Part shown: positions 30,720 through 42,962 of the stretch, one piece after another
How positions within the stretch are numbered: the stretch's first letter is position 1
How the letters are laid out: the number at the start of each line of letters is the position of its first letter
DNA from: Adenophora triphylla var. japonica
Taxonomy: Eukaryota > Streptophyta > Magnoliopsida > Asterales > Campanulaceae
DNA: 64,000 nt
Assembly: GCA_022495995.1 (NCBI GenBank)
Contig: JAFEMH010001363.1
Location: forward strand, 186,001 to 250,000
Direction: 5' to 3'
Program-made: the position numbers and the translations under genes
The notes under the pieces: generated by a model
Told to the model about the DNA's origin: nothing
Seen by the model: the letters and a program-made list of their open reading frames with translations, nothing else
The model's database searches: none

Positions 30720-31886
30720 TAGGGATGACCACACCGAAACCGAAAACGGCCCGAAATTGTTGAACCAGCCCGAAACAGGAACCATAGTAAATCGTTACTT
30801 GGCCGAACTGTAACCGTGATTAGCCAGGTTCGGTTCTGGTTTGTGCATTTCAAAGACCGTGAACCGGAAGTTCAGTATCGGGTGAACCGGAACCGAAATC
30901 AAACCAGAATTCGGAATAGGCTGAACCTTGGGTAAAACGTCAGTTTCGACAGGATATTTCAGAATTTAGCCGTTATACTCGTTAGATAACGACTAGTTAA
31001 CATAAAATAGTCGATTTTTACCCCTTTTTTTTAACCAAATTTAGTTCACAATTTTTTTTTAATCCTAACATAGTTCCTCCACTACAAATACCACCCTTTT
31101 CCCTCACATTTTTTTTTCACACAAACTCCCTTAACTTTCTTTAACGAATTTCGTTAAATTATTTGATTCTCAAGCTCAACTTTTGATGAATGATTGGATT
31201 AAAGAAGAAAAAAGAAAACAAGGCAATACAACAGATGTTCATGTCGAAGATGAGTACTTTGAAGAAACGAAATCGGGAATCGATTAAGGTAAGTAAAATA
31301 TAATTTATTTAATTATTAATATTGTTTTTTTTTTGTATAGATTATAATTTAGATAACTATTAAAAGAGATAAAGGCTCCTAATGTCATCCCGAAATTATA
31401 AAAGGGCAAGGTTTGGTTTGTCCCCCACCTTGTAAATATTTCCAATAATTAATAAAATTTAAAGGGTACCGTCCCTTTTTTCTTTCATTTACTTTATTGG
31501 TTTATTTTTTTTCTAACATTTTTTATATAACTTTTTGTTAATATTTTTAGTTATAAAAAAAAAAGTCTGAAACAATTGTTTCTACGCAATCAAAAAATAA
31601 TTAAAGGGTACCGTCCATCTATTTTTTCTTTTATATACTTTCACCTGTTTAGTCTTTTCTAACATTTTTTAATAACTTTTTGTAAATATTTTCAGTAATA
31701 AAAAAAATTTTAAAACAATTTTTCCTAAACAATAAAATCGTGTAAACCGGAATGGTGACCGGCCGATTTAGAACCAGACCTGTGAATCGGATGTTAACGA
31801 TTCTATTCCGGTTTGGCTTTTTCCTAAATAAAAACCGATGGTTTAAAAGCGGAACTGAATCTTGGAACCGTATTTGACCCTGCATA
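30720..31886. mobile_element. possible non-autonomous hAT-type DNA transposon
   Basis: The left end reads TAGGGATGACC and the right end, reversed, TATGCAGGGTCA, imperfect hAT-like termini. Flanking 8-mers are ACAACGGT (30712-30719) and ACAACAGT (31887-31894), 7 of 8 identical, matching the 8-bp duplication of hAT elements. Both ends are packed with CCGGTT/AACCGG subterminal motifs. A short frame near 31,190-31,290 (WIKEEKRKQGN) may be a transposase remnant. The terminal repeats are poor, so I keep this tentative. Confidence 0.45.
31458..31735. repeat. tandem duplication, about 142 bp
   Basis: AAAGGGTACCGTCC occurs at 31461 and again at about 31603. The following T-rich sequence (CTAACATTTTT, AACTTTTTGT) repeats in the same order. 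Confidence 0.7.
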
Positions 31887-31894
31887 ACAACAGT

Positions 31895-32334
31895 CAATAA
31901 TATTGTTTAAACTAATAACCTTTCTGCTTTATTTGTTTGGAAAGACAAAAAGGAAAAGCAGATGTTGTTTGAGTGACATTTCCTATTAAATACTAGAAAT
32001 ATTTAATGTCGTATAAGCAAAAGATCTTTAACGGTAATATTATGTCAACTTTCTGATTTGTTTGAAAAGACTAAAAAAGAGCACTTAGGTAAGAATGAAT
32101 TGATTGGGTTTACTTTTCCAACTATATTGAGACAAATTTTTAATGATTCACACAATGCTTTTTAATGATCCAATACTCAACACATTTCTTTTTCTCTTTT
32201 TGCATTTTTAATACGTTTCATTGTTTTACCAAGTCTTATATTAAGGTAATTTATTATATGTTTCTTGTATGCACAATGAATTAACATTTTCATATACAAT
32301 TCAGACATTGATTTACTCATCAACGGCAGGAAAA
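31895..32334. other. AT-rich upstream region of the TPD1-like gene
   Basis: No gene seen. It should contain the promoter of the gene at 32335; I could not single out a convincing TATA box among many AT-rich runs. Confidence 0.4.
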
Positions 32335-32861
32335 ATGAAGCTCTTGTATGTTCTTCTAGTCATTGGCCTCATGAGCCAAGGTAATCAATTATTCAATTTA
32401 TTCTATTTCTCATGTAAATATATACATGCCATTGTATATATATGCAACATCAGTGTGTAAAATTATGGATAATTTTTTCGACGTATAATTTGCTATATCT
32501 TCTTGTTACAGCCAGTCTTCAATGGGATCGAGATGAGTTTGTCAACCACATGAGGAATCATATTGATCCACATAAAATTTATATCTATCAAATTGGGGCG
32601 GGGAGGGAAGTGCGAAAGAAGCCCGAGTGGCTGGTGACTGTAGCAAATGAAGGAAGCTGCATTTTCCGGGATGTAAAGGTGTCTTGTACTGGATTTCAAA
32701 CGGTCGAACCAATCAAGCCTTTGATCATGTCAAAATCTGGTGATATATGCACCATCAACAACAATGAAAGCATTGAACCATTCTCTAATATTACCTTTCT
32801 CTATGCTTGGGATGATATATTTCATTTCACACCGTATTCACAGAATAGAGATTGTTATTAA
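32335..32861 (+). CDS. TPD1-like small secreted protein, two exons
   Basis: Exon 1 (32335-32380) encodes a hydrophobic signal peptide, MKLLYVLLVIGLMSQ. The intron 32381-32511 has GT...ACAG ends and the join is in phase. Exon 2 (32512-32861) ends at TAA, giving 131 residues. The mature part has the pattern of TAPETUM DETERMINANT1-like proteins: IYIYQIGAG, EWLVTVANEGSCIFRDVKVSCTGFQ, GDICTINN, NITFLYAWD and a final Cys. Family members are apoplastic peptide-like ligands of receptor kinases in anther and ovule development. Only four of the usual six Cys are seen, so it is divergent. It is the only host-type gene in the window, isolated among transposons; expression is unknown. Confidence 0.65.
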
Positions 32862-33273
32862 AGGACAATTGATTGACATAAAAAGCTTGTGTATTTCTAC
32901 CTAAAACAAGAGCCTTAAAACCATGTTCTAACCCCACAAGCAAAGCTTTCATTCCCGGAAGATATATTGTATGCACTTTTATCGAACCAACTTCATTCAA
33001 CTCTTTTTGGATTTGATTGTACAAAAGTTTTTATAAATTTGATACCTCCTTTCTCTCGAAATAGAGTTTTTTTATTTTATTTTGCTAATCACCTTGATTT
33101 GACTTTTGACCAAAAATATGTAAAAATTTAATTACTCTAATGAAAAATTTCAAGTATTGAGAAAAGTTTTTACTTTTATTTTTTGTCCTATTCCAGAGTA
33201 AGTTTCTTAATTTATTTTATTCCTAAAATGACAATGAAACACACTTATATACTCACAATAACAACTTATTACT
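32862..33273. other. downstream region of the TPD1-like gene, no further gene
   Basis: AT-rich, no supported coding region. The copia insertion begins at its end. Confidence 0.4.
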
Positions 33274-33970
33274 TGAAAGAAATTGAGCGGCTAGGAAGTG
33301 CACAGGAAGTTACAGACGCCTGATGTGAGTACTGATGCTATCACACCAGCACTAGCATCAGCGATAAACAGCAGCGGAATAATAAAATCAAAACAAATTA
33401 AAACACCAAAATAACGCTTATCTACAACAACTTGCTGTAGACAATAAAACTTCTCTTATTAAAACCTTTTATGAACCGATTACAAAAAGAACATAAAGAG
33501 AAGACAAAATCACCAAAATACTCTCACAGGAAAAAACACTCTTCTGTAGTATGGAACTTTAGCAATTTAGAGCTTAAAAACTGTGTGAATAAATGAGGCG
33601 TGATCCTCATATTTATAGCCAAGAAGTCTTCGGATTTGGATGACTGAAGCTTGGAAAATATATCTTCAACTTAGTCTTCTTTATCCCTTTATCCACTCAA
33701 GCAATCCTCGGCCTTTAGACTTCTTTTCCTTAGTTTGTCCAAGCAAGAATCCTTCTTTTACTTGAACTCTTTCCTTGTGTGAGATTCCTACAAAATAAAC
33801 AAAATATACTAAAACAAATCCATATTTAGTTAGTAGATTAGTCAATAAAATAAATAACTAAATAAATTAAAGAGATATTTATAAATATATTCTAAAATTA
33901 AGAAAGATACAAATCCTAATAATTTTAAAAATCATCCTTGGAAAATATGTGTGAAACACTCACACTTACA
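33274..33970 (-). repeat. 3' LTR of the copia element
   Basis: TGTAAGTG...CTTTCA on the minus strand. TATAAATA (minus) at 33610-33617. Carries GATGTGAGTACTGATG, related to the palindrome repeated inside the element. Confidence 0.9.
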
Positions 33971-33986
33971 ATCTCCCTCTGATTTG
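33971..33986 (-). other. polypurine tract of the copia element
   Basis: On the minus strand CAAATCAGAGGGAGAT abuts the 3' LTR, the expected plus-strand primer position. Confidence 0.7.
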
Positions 33987-35190
33987 TAGCTTTCTAATCA
34001 AAACAAGATTTGATAAATAACTTACGCTCAAGCCAATAAATCAACCAAATTACCAAATATATAAAACTCCCCCTAAATTATCAAATGATCCAACTCCCCC
34101 TTAATTTGTTACAGCTTATCATCATCCTTCAGTTCTATCTCCTCTTTTTACTTGCTCTCCCCCTTTTTGACCAGAATGGAGAATATCAATATAAAAATGC
34201 GTCAGGATGTGAGTCAAGATGTGGCCACATCAGAACGCACACCATACGCAACACTTTGTGTTCCCTCCAACGAAATAGAGAAAGACGGTGGAAGCCGATG
34301 AGATATGAGTAAAGGAGTCTAGGGAGTCGAAAAACAGGGAATGGTACTTACCAAAACTGATTCTCCAACCTTTTGAATTTCATGGAGATTAAGGACTTCA
34401 AAAAATTGGCAATAAAATCTTTTCTTTTATGAGAAATGTACCTGCCATAAAAATATCAAACAATACCATAGAGCACGCTCCCCCTAACCACAAATTATTA
34501 GACAAAAATCAAATTTGATTTAAGAGTCATTGAGCACAAGTTTTGTAGGCAAAAAAATTTATGGGAAGAATAAAAAAAACTTGAGTAATATTTTCACCAA
34601 GAACAAGGATGACCTAAATTTATGACTATACAATGATGCATAATGCACACGCAAGTGAAGGATAAATCTCAGTATATGTGTGGTATGGGATGTGATCACA
34701 TCAAGGGACACATCTCCTCTAAGAAAGTCAATGAATTGAAATCTTGTCTTGCTTGGCATCTAGAATGCATCCACCCATTTTTTATTTGTGGATAAAGATT
34801 TTTGGATAGCTTTCACTCTTCTTTACTTTCATGGATAGACCTCTTTCGAATGATCTTGTCAATTTGACACAAACTTTCTCTTGATGTCATTTTGATCACA
34901 TTGAAATGACTTCATACCATGAGTGGAGTAGTTGTTTCCCTTTAGATTAGGCACCCACCAAGAGACATCCAATAGGATAAATTTTGAGTCAACAGATATT
35001 GACATCTTTTAAGAAGAATTCACAATTCAGAGAGGAGACGAGTCAAAGATGTAATACAAGTGACCACACTGAGAGATATCGTGCAAATTAGACAAATATG
35101 CATGCATTTTTTTTTCCTTTTTTTTCATTTTTTTTAATAGTATACAATACAGGTGTAGACCATGATGTGACCACACAGGGGATCACACCA
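33987..35190 (-). other. 3' non-coding region with dispersed palindromes
   Basis: No gene. Contains perfect 14-bp palindromes GATGTGGCCACATC (34218-34231) and GATGTGATCACATC (34689-34702) and a related pair near 35,164. Confidence 0.6.
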
Positions 35191-37233
35191 TCAACAGACA
35201 CACAAACAGAGGGACTTTCTTAGAGTGTAAAGTCTCTCAAAATCAATGGCCTTGGTGAAAAAGTTAGCCAACTGTTTTTCAGTTCTTATAGGATTTAGGC
35301 TAAAAAATTTATGCTCAATAAGGTCTCGAATAAAATGATGTCTAATATATTCGTGTTTAGTGCGAGAGTGCTTAACAGGATTTTTTGAAATGTCTATAGC
35401 ACTTAGATTATTACAAAAGACAATTAACACATTACTTTTATGTTCATGGTCCTTAATCATCTTATTCATCCAAAATAATTGAGAGAAACATCTGCCTATA
35501 GAGTGAGAAGCATAGTTTCTATTGTACCAAGAGACCATGTTATTTTCAAGATAAAAACAATCCCCAAATTTACTCTTCAATTCATTTGTACCCCACTCTT
35601 CTTTTACTATTTCAACAATTTTGGTCTCAAGATGAGATACAAAAGGACAAGTACTTATCTTGGGTAACACGGAAGATGACCAGTTTAGACCAGCAGAGTC
35701 TTTGTAATTGACTCTAGCCTTCAGTTTGGACCTTACCTTTGCATGCACGTCTCCAACAACTTGTGAGACGGAATGGTCCGTTTGTATTTTGCTTGAAATA
35801 TTTTTGAAACTATTCATACATGCTTCTACACTGTCTGAGCTGCTGGAAGATGCCTCTAAATCTGAACAACCATTAAATTCTGCTGATGTGAGTTGCGATG
35901 TGATCACATCACGGGGTACATCAGTCTTTTCTGCATTCTCTTGCTTTCTCTCCAGAATTTTCTGTTCAGATTCTTCATTGGCGGTCTCCAGCTCTTCAAC
36001 AAAACCTGTACCTTCTTCATTGACGGTCTTCATCTTTTCAACAAAACCTATAACATCACAAAACTTATAGCAATTGTAAGAAGTTTTAAATCCTTTAAAG
36101 ACACAATGGTTTGTTTTATCAAAAACCTCACAGACTTGCTTATCAAATTTCACATGCATATCATCGTCACACAAATGACTAATGCTTATGAGATTGACCT
36201 TAAGGCCTTTTACATGAAGAACATTATGGAGATTAGGTAGACCCTCAACACTCAAGGTTCCTTTACCAACAATCTTACCTTGGGCACCACCTCCATATTT
36301 CACAATTCCTCCATTCAAATGAGAATAATCAGACAGAAATTTAGTTGAACCTGTCATGTGCCTTGAGCACCCACTATCAAAATTCCAAGAGCTAGACACA
36401 CTGCTTTTCGAAGAGGCAAAAACAAACTTACACTCCTCATCCTTCTTCTCAGCCCACACAAACTGCCCAGATTTCTGGTGATGTGAGTGGTGATGTGAGT
36501 ACATCCGGAGGCTCATCTGCGGAGCAGATTTTCCAAGATCATGAATTCTTTGGTAACAAAAGGGTCTGATATGATCTGGATAAAAATAGTAATGACACAC
36601 AAACTTTCTTCTCCTAGGTTTGGACTCTACCTTTTGAAAATCTTTAGATTTAGAGGTACCTTCACCTTCTTTTACAAATGTGGATTCATAGCCAAGATCA
36701 GTTTTAGTTTGAATTCCCAAGTTTAAAACTTCTTCAAGTTTAGCTTTTCCAAAGTTTAACTTTTTAAAAGTCCCATTCGCTTTTTCAAGTTCAGCTTTGG
36801 TTTTCTCGAGTTCAATATCACGCTTAGTAAGCATGACTTTGAGTTTAGCTATGGAATCCTTTTGGTTGTCATTTTCAATGGAAACTATCTCAAGATCAGA
36901 TTTTAAAGAAGAAATTTCAGTTGAGAGTTTCACATTGACCTTTTCAAAAACATCAAGTTTTTCAATACGTTTTTGCCAATCGGCAAAAAGATCAGTATAT
37001 GACTCATGATGTTCCTCAAAATTACCATCACATTCCTCTTCATCCTCAGGTTTTTCAGAAACAGACGAATTAAAGCAGTTGAACACAGAGTCGAAAGATG
37101 TGATGGTTGGTGTGACTACATCTGAAGCTACATCAGCTTGATATTTGTGACTAGGAGGCGAGATTTCCATGATTTCTAAGTTTAGCATTTCATCATCGTC
37201 CTCACTATCACTAAGGGTCGCACAAAAGCTCAT
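35191..37233 (-). CDS. fused gag tail, protease and RNase H end, 680 codons open
   Basis: Begins just after the zinc knuckle (MSFCATLSDSEDDDEM). A coiled coil follows at about residues 85-165, then a copia protease: SSWNFDSGCSRHMTGSTKF (catalytic DSG), GKGTLSVEGLP and LKVNLISISHLCDDD. It then skips integrase and most of RT. An unrecognised Glu/Ser-rich segment of about 150 residues follows. The C-terminus has the RNase H end: VFCNNLSAIDISKNPVKHSRTKH and IRHHFIRDL. The 680-codon frame is uninterrupted although the domains were joined by deletion. The palindrome GATGTGATCACATC at 35897-35910 is read through as DVITS. Confidence 0.8.
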   Translation of the reverse strand: MSFCATLSDSEDDDEMLNLEIMEISPPSHKYQADVASDVVTPTITSFDSVFNCFNSSVSEKPEDEEECDGNFEEHHESYTDLFADWQKRIEKLDVFEKVNVKLSTEISSLKSDLEIVSIENDNQKDSIAKLKVMLTKRDIELEKTKAELEKANGTFKKLNFGKAKLEEVLNLGIQTKTDLGYESTFVKEGEGTSKSKDFQKVESKPRRRKFVCHYYFYPDHIRPFCYQRIHDLGKSAPQMSLRMYSHHHSHHQKSGQFVWAEKKDEECKFVFASSKSSVSSSWNFDSGCSRHMTGSTKFLSDYSHLNGGIVKYGGGAQGKIVGKGTLSVEGLPNLHNVLHVKGLKVNLISISHLCDDDMHVKFDKQVCEVFDKTNHCVFKGFKTSYNCYKFCDVIGFVEKMKTVNEEGTGFVEELETANEESEQKILERKQENAEKTDVPRDVITSQLTSAEFNGCSDLEASSSSSDSVEACMNSFKNISSKIQTDHSVSQVVGDVHAKVRSKLKARVNYKDSAGLNWSSSVLPKISTCPFVSHLETKIVEIVKEEWGTNELKSKFGDCFYLENNMVSWYNRNYASHSIGRCFSQLFWMNKMIKDHEHKSNVLIVFCNNLSAIDISKNPVKHSRTKHEYIRHHFIRDLIEHKFFSLNPIRTEKQLANFFTKAIDFERLYTLRKSLCLCVC

Positions 37234-37244
37234 TCCCTTTTTCT

Positions 37245-37766
37245 TCAGAGTGTTGGCACACTCATTGGGATAGTGACCAAAGCCTTTATAGGCTCTACAT
37301 TGAACAGAATCAGATCTCCTTTTTGAAAAACTTCTATGTTGTTTAAAAGTATTTTCAGTATCCTCCTCAGAATTTTCAATAGTTGATATGTTTTGGCTTT
37401 CTGATGGAAACTTATTATCCTTTTTGTTTTTAGAAAAGATGTAAACCTTTTAGTGAGTAAAGCCACATCTTCAATTTTCAAATCAGAAATCTCTATATCT
37501 TTAGAGATTTCTACAATTTCTTTAGAAACTTTGGAGGCACTGGAAAGAGGATCAGCAAGAGCAATACTTTCAGCCTTATGTTGTTGCTGAATTTATGTGT
37601 TCATCTCAAACATGGTTAGTTTACCCACAAGAGTATCTAATCCCATGGTTGCAGTATCATTTGCTTCATCAATAGCAGCAATTTTAATATTAAACTTATC
37701 AGTAACTGTTCTTAACATTTTGCATACTAATCTAGCATTTAATATAGGCTCACCTAGGGAGAGGCA
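37245..37766 (-). pseudogene. middle of copia gag with zinc knuckle, broken
   Basis: Fragments of gag continue between the N-terminal ORF and the 680-codon ORF in shifting frames. They include a knuckle CRAYKGFGHYPNEC near 37,260-37,300, in which the second Cys has become Tyr, so it should not bind zinc normally. Confidence 0.65.
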
Positions 37767-38306
37767 TTAATTTGAGATTTCTCTCAATTTAGCAGAATAG
37801 CTTTTTATGTCCTCTGTCTCATTCATCCTCAAGTTTTCAAACTTGGTCATGAGAATTCTTAACCTAGTAGCCTTAACACTATCATCACCTTCACAGTGAG
37901 CTTGCAAAATATCCCAGGTAGTCTTTGCTACATTTTGATTTATTACAAGTCTAAAAATGTGTTCATCCACATGACTTGATATAGCACCAAGAGCCTTGGA
38001 ATTATAGTTAGCAAGGGTGACTTCCTCAGTGGTCCAATCTTCCTCCTTTTTGGGTTTGTAAACCTTTTTGGAGGTTTCACCCTCTTCTTTACTCTTACTT
38101 TCAACCTTAGGAGGGGACCATGGAATAATAATACTAAGCCACGCTTGTTCATCAATTGCTTTGATGAAAAGACGCATCTTAGCTTTCCAAATATCATAGT
38201 TAGATCCATCTAAAACCAGAGGACGATATTGATTCAAGTGTCCTTCCATAATGACCACTCTTTCTTGGATCTCACTCAGTGTAATCGAGTGGAGCTCTGA
38301 TACCAA
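37767..38306 (-). CDS. N-terminal gag of the copia element (UBN2-type)
   Basis: The segment VIMEGHLNQYRPLVLDGSNYDIWKAKMR to FENLRMNETEDIKSYSAKL is the typical plant copia gag (UBN2 family). It is open to a TAA after REISN, beyond which relatives continue. The first ATG overlaps the PBS; the internal Met of VIMEGHL near 38,250 is the more likely start. Role: particle formation and RNA binding, likely with partner-supplied enzymes. Confidence 0.75.
   Translation of the reverse strand: MVSELHSITLSEIQERVVIMEGHLNQYRPLVLDGSNYDIWKAKMRLFIKAIDEQAWLSIIIPWSPPKVESKSKEEGETSKKVYKPKKEEDWTTEEVTLANYNSKALGAISSHVDEHIFRLVINQNVAKTTWDILQAHCEGDDSVKATRLRILMTKFENLRMNETEDIKSYSAKLREISN
38292..38305 (-). other. initiator-Met tRNA primer binding site
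   Basis: TGGTATCAGAGCTC on the minus strand, two bases after the LTR. Confidence 0.88.
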
Positions 38307-38307
38307 T

Positions 38308-39003
38308 TGAAAGAAATTGAGCGGCTAGGAAGTGCATAGGAAGTTACAGACGCCTGATGTGAGTACTGATGCTATCACACCAGCACTAGCATCAGCGATA
38401 AACAACAGCGGAATAGTAAAATGAAAACGAATTAAAACACCAAAATAACACTTATCTACAGCAACTTGTTGTAGACAATAAAACTTCTCTTATTGAAACC
38501 TTTTATGAACCGATTACAAAAAGAACATAAAGAGAAGACAAAATCATCAAAATACTCTCACAGGAAAAAACACTCTTTTGTAGTATGGAACTTCAGCAAT
38601 TTAGAGCTTAAAAACTGTGTGAACAAATGAGGCGTGATCCTCATATTTATAGCCAAGAAGTCATCGGATTTGGATGACTGAAGCTTGGAAAATATATCTT
38701 CAACTTAGTCTTCTTTATCCCTTTATCCACTCAAGCAATCCTCAGCCTTTAGACTTCTTTTCCTTAGTTTGTCCAAGCAAGAATCCTTCTTTTACTTGAA
38801 CTCTTTCCTTGTGTGAGAGTCCTACAAAATAAACAAAATATACTAAAACAAATCCATATTTTGTTAGTATATTAGTCAATAAAATAAATAACTAAATAAA
38901 CTAAAGAGATATTTATAAATATATTCTAAAATTAAGAAGGATACAAATCCTAATAATTAAAAAATCATCCTTGGAAAATATGTGTGAAACACTCACACTT
39001 ACA
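38308..39003 (-). repeat. 5' LTR of the copia element
   Basis: Same ends as 33274-33970. TATAAATA (minus) at 38644-38651. Confidence 0.9.
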
Positions 39004-39129
39004 CTACTATTCCTTACCAACTCTATTTCTACTACTTTATTTTTTATACTCAAAACATTAACTTTTTCTTAATAATCATGTATACTAAAACTAAAAGTAA
39101 AAACTCTATTACGGAATTGAGAGAGTATT

Positions 39130-39689
39130 TGATGTATTCCACGGCGACCCTATTTTGGCAGCAGACTCTTGCACAGAGGAGATTGACGACCTCCAGGACG
39201 AGGCACGACTCATGCTTATGAGCACGACTCGTGCCTAGAAGCAGCACGACTGAATTTTTCTTCACGATTCGTGTCACGAATGCCTAGGCGTAGAACGAGT
39301 CATGATGGCAGGCACGACTCGTGCTTGAGGCAGTTTTACTGATAACGTTTTGATCTGTTTCCTATTTTTGATGTGTTTAATTAGGATTGTTTTCTTTTCC
39401 TTTTTCAAGTTGCTTTCGGTTTTTGGGGGAAGTATTTATACTTGTTTTTTAGAGTTTAGAAACTTATGCTTTTATCAATTGAATTCCTTTGCAAATTTGC
39501 AAGTTTTATTGTGTTTATTTTAAAGTCATCAATTGGCTTTGAAAAATAATCTTCTTCAGTTGATTATTAGGTTAAATTCTTTTGCGAGGGTTTAATCATA
39601 TCCCTTTGTTTGTTAATCGATTTTATTCCTTTTGCGAGGATTTAATCGATTATCTTTATTTCTTTTAATTCCGCCGCGTTTACTTTACA
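39130..39689 (+). repeat. 5' LTR of the CRM-clade element
   Basis: Probable extent TGATGTATTCC...CTTTACA, set by the PBS at 39695. The left end is a best guess. Contains five or six copies of GCACGACTCGTGC or close variants between 39203 and 39324, upstream of an AT-rich TATTTATA at 39433-39440. Confidence 0.6.
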
Positions 39690-39694
39690 TAAGT

Positions 39695-39707
39695 TGGTAT
39701 CAGAAAT
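39695..39707 (+). other. Met-type primer binding site
   Basis: TGGTATCAGAAAT, matching the initiator-Met PBS at the first ten bases. Confidence 0.7.
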
Positions 39708-39737
39708 CGGTCGATCCTAGGGTTATCTGACAAGAAG

Positions 39738-40352
39738 ATGGCTAACAATGAAGAAAACAATGGTGATATCACTCTTACCACAATCCTTGAAACTTTGAAT
39801 CGTCAACATAGAGAGTTGATTGAAGTTTTGAGAGGATTTCAAGTTGGTAATGGGGATAGAGGACGTCGGGATGATCCGGAGGAGGACAACAATCGTCAGC
39901 CGACGGGAGGATTTCGAGAAGAGAGGCGAAGAGAGGATGATAGGCCCATCGACTACCGACCAAAAATTCGAGCAGATATTCCTTCATTTTTAGGTAACTT
40001 GGGTATCGAGGATTTTTCAGATTGGTTGACAGAGGTGGAAAAATTCTTTAATTTGATGAGGGTTGAGGAAGATAGAAAGGTTCCCTATGTTGCTTACAAA
40101 TTATGGGGCGGTGCCTCCACATGGAGGGAGACCTTAAACCGACAAAGAAGAAGAGAGGGCCAAAGACCAATCGAACGTTGGGATATTATGAGATTTGAGT
40201 TAAGAAGGCAATTTCTTCCTGAAGATCATGAACAGCAATTATATGTGAAATTTTTGGCTTGTACTCAGCGGAATCGAACGGTGGAGAAATATGCTAGGGA
40301 TTTTTATGCTCAAGCAGCTCGCACTGACATGTTTGAATCCGATGAAAAATAG
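39738..40352 (+). pseudogene. gag of the CRM-clade element
   Basis: MANNEENNGDITL, then an Arg/Asp-rich region and the capsid core FSDWLTEVEKFFNLM, GGASTWRETLNRQRR, RRQFLPEDHEQQLYVKF and KYARDFYAQAAR. A TAG at 40350-40352 ends it, and sequence after the next 60 bp jumps toward the knuckle, so the second half of gag has suffered a deletion. Confidence 0.8.
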
Positions 40353-40405
40353 GTGGTAAGGTTTGAATCGGGTCTTCGACTGGCTATTAAAAACTGGTTG
40401 AAGTT

Positions 40406-41160
40406 GTGCCACCAACCCCCACGAGCGTTGCAAATCCCACTGTAAGTAAGCCTACTACCACTAATTCGGGGCATCAAAATCCCAATCCTTATGCTAATAC
40501 TTTTGGTAATAAATGTTTTAAGTGTGGGCAAGTAGGCCATACTTCTAGTGGTTGTCATCTTCGAAAAAGTGCTAATGTGGTGGATCATGATGATGATGTT
40601 GAGGAGGATGATGGTCCAGTTTATTGGGAGGATCCCGATGATGAGGACGAAGGTGTCGAGACTCATGAGTCTTTGGTGGTTAATCGGTTGATGTTAACTA
40701 CCCCTAGTGAAATAGAGGATCCGGCCCGGCATAGTATTTTTTGCACCAAAGGGAAGATTAAATATTGTGATATTCACATTATTGTTGACAGTGGGAGCAG
40801 TGAAAATTTGATTGCACGTGACATGGTGGATAAGTTGAAGCTTGACGTGAAGCCACACCCATCACCTTATTCCGTTGGTTGGATTAATGTCATTGGTAAA
40901 ATTAAGGTACATGAACAATGCCTTGTTCCTTTCTCTATTGGTCGTTAGAATGATACTATTCCGTGTGATATAATTGATATGACTGCTTGCAATTTATTGT
41001 TGGGAAGGTCTTGGCAATTTGATCTTAATGTCGTACATATGGGGAAGGAGAATGTTATTAGCTTCAAGAAGGATGGAGCACGTTTCAATTTATTCCCCTT
41101 GTAAGTTAAGGGTTCTCTTATTAAAGGAAAGGCTAAACCTATTATTTATTTATGCACTGT
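40406..41160 (+). pseudogene. zinc knuckle and aspartic protease of the CRM-clade element
   Basis: CFKCGQVGHTSSGC is a complete CCHC knuckle. A retropepsin follows: IIVDSGSSENLIARDM (active-site DSGS) and, after a TAG near 40,947, CNLLLGRSWQFDLNV. In-frame stops near 40,947 and 41,102 break it. Confidence 0.8.
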
Positions 41161-41170
41161 CTCTGAATTT

Positions 41171-42570
<1,400 letters not shown>

Positions 42571-42572
42571 AG

Positions 42573-42960
42573 GTGACAGATGCTTTTAGCCGTCGAGCAT
42601 GTTTGTTGGTGACTGTGCATAACATTGTTGTGGGTTTTGACTGTCTAAAGGAGTTATATGAGACTCATTCGGATTTTGCTAATGATTGGGCGAGATGTCG
42701 TGATGGTGATAATTGTGGGTCTTTTATCATACAGGAAGGGTTTCTATTTTACATGGATAGATTGTGTATTCCTCAAGGCTCAGTTTGTGAGAGTCTTATC
42801 AATGAGATTCACAAGGATGGTCATCATGGTATGGACAAGACGGTCGAGTTTGTTACGAGGAGTTACTATTAGCCACAGATTCGGAAGGACACTCATAAGT
42901 TTTTGAAGAAGTGTATGGTTTGTCAATCTAACTAGGGCCATGTTAAAAATACAGGTTTGT
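42573..42960 (+). pseudogene. integrase N-terminal zinc finger of the CRM-clade element
   Basis: CIPQGSVCESLINEIHKDGHHGMDKTV, then CMVCQSN with stops between, and GHVKNTGLY. Truncated before the DDE core by the next insertion. Confidence 0.75.
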
Positions 42961-42962
42961 AT

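Larger units (their letters stand above)
33274..39003 (-). mobile_element. non-autonomous Ty1/copia element (SIRE-like), minus strand
   Basis: Direct LTRs at 33274-33970 and 38308-39003, a Met-tRNA PBS next to the right LTR and a purine tract next to the left one show minus orientation. Flanking 5-mers TTACT and CTACT match at 4 of 5. Gag, protease and the end of RNase H are present, but integrase and nearly all RT are missing, so it depends on other elements. The gag (RPLVLDGSNYDIWKAKMR) and protease (WNFDSGCSRHMTG) resemble the SIRE lineage. LTRs differ at about 22 of 697 positions by hand count (about 3%). Confidence 0.9.

Noticed and set aside
31010..31100. T-rich runs as the tail of a reversed LINE
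   Set aside because: No RT or endonuclease coding nearby and no target duplication.
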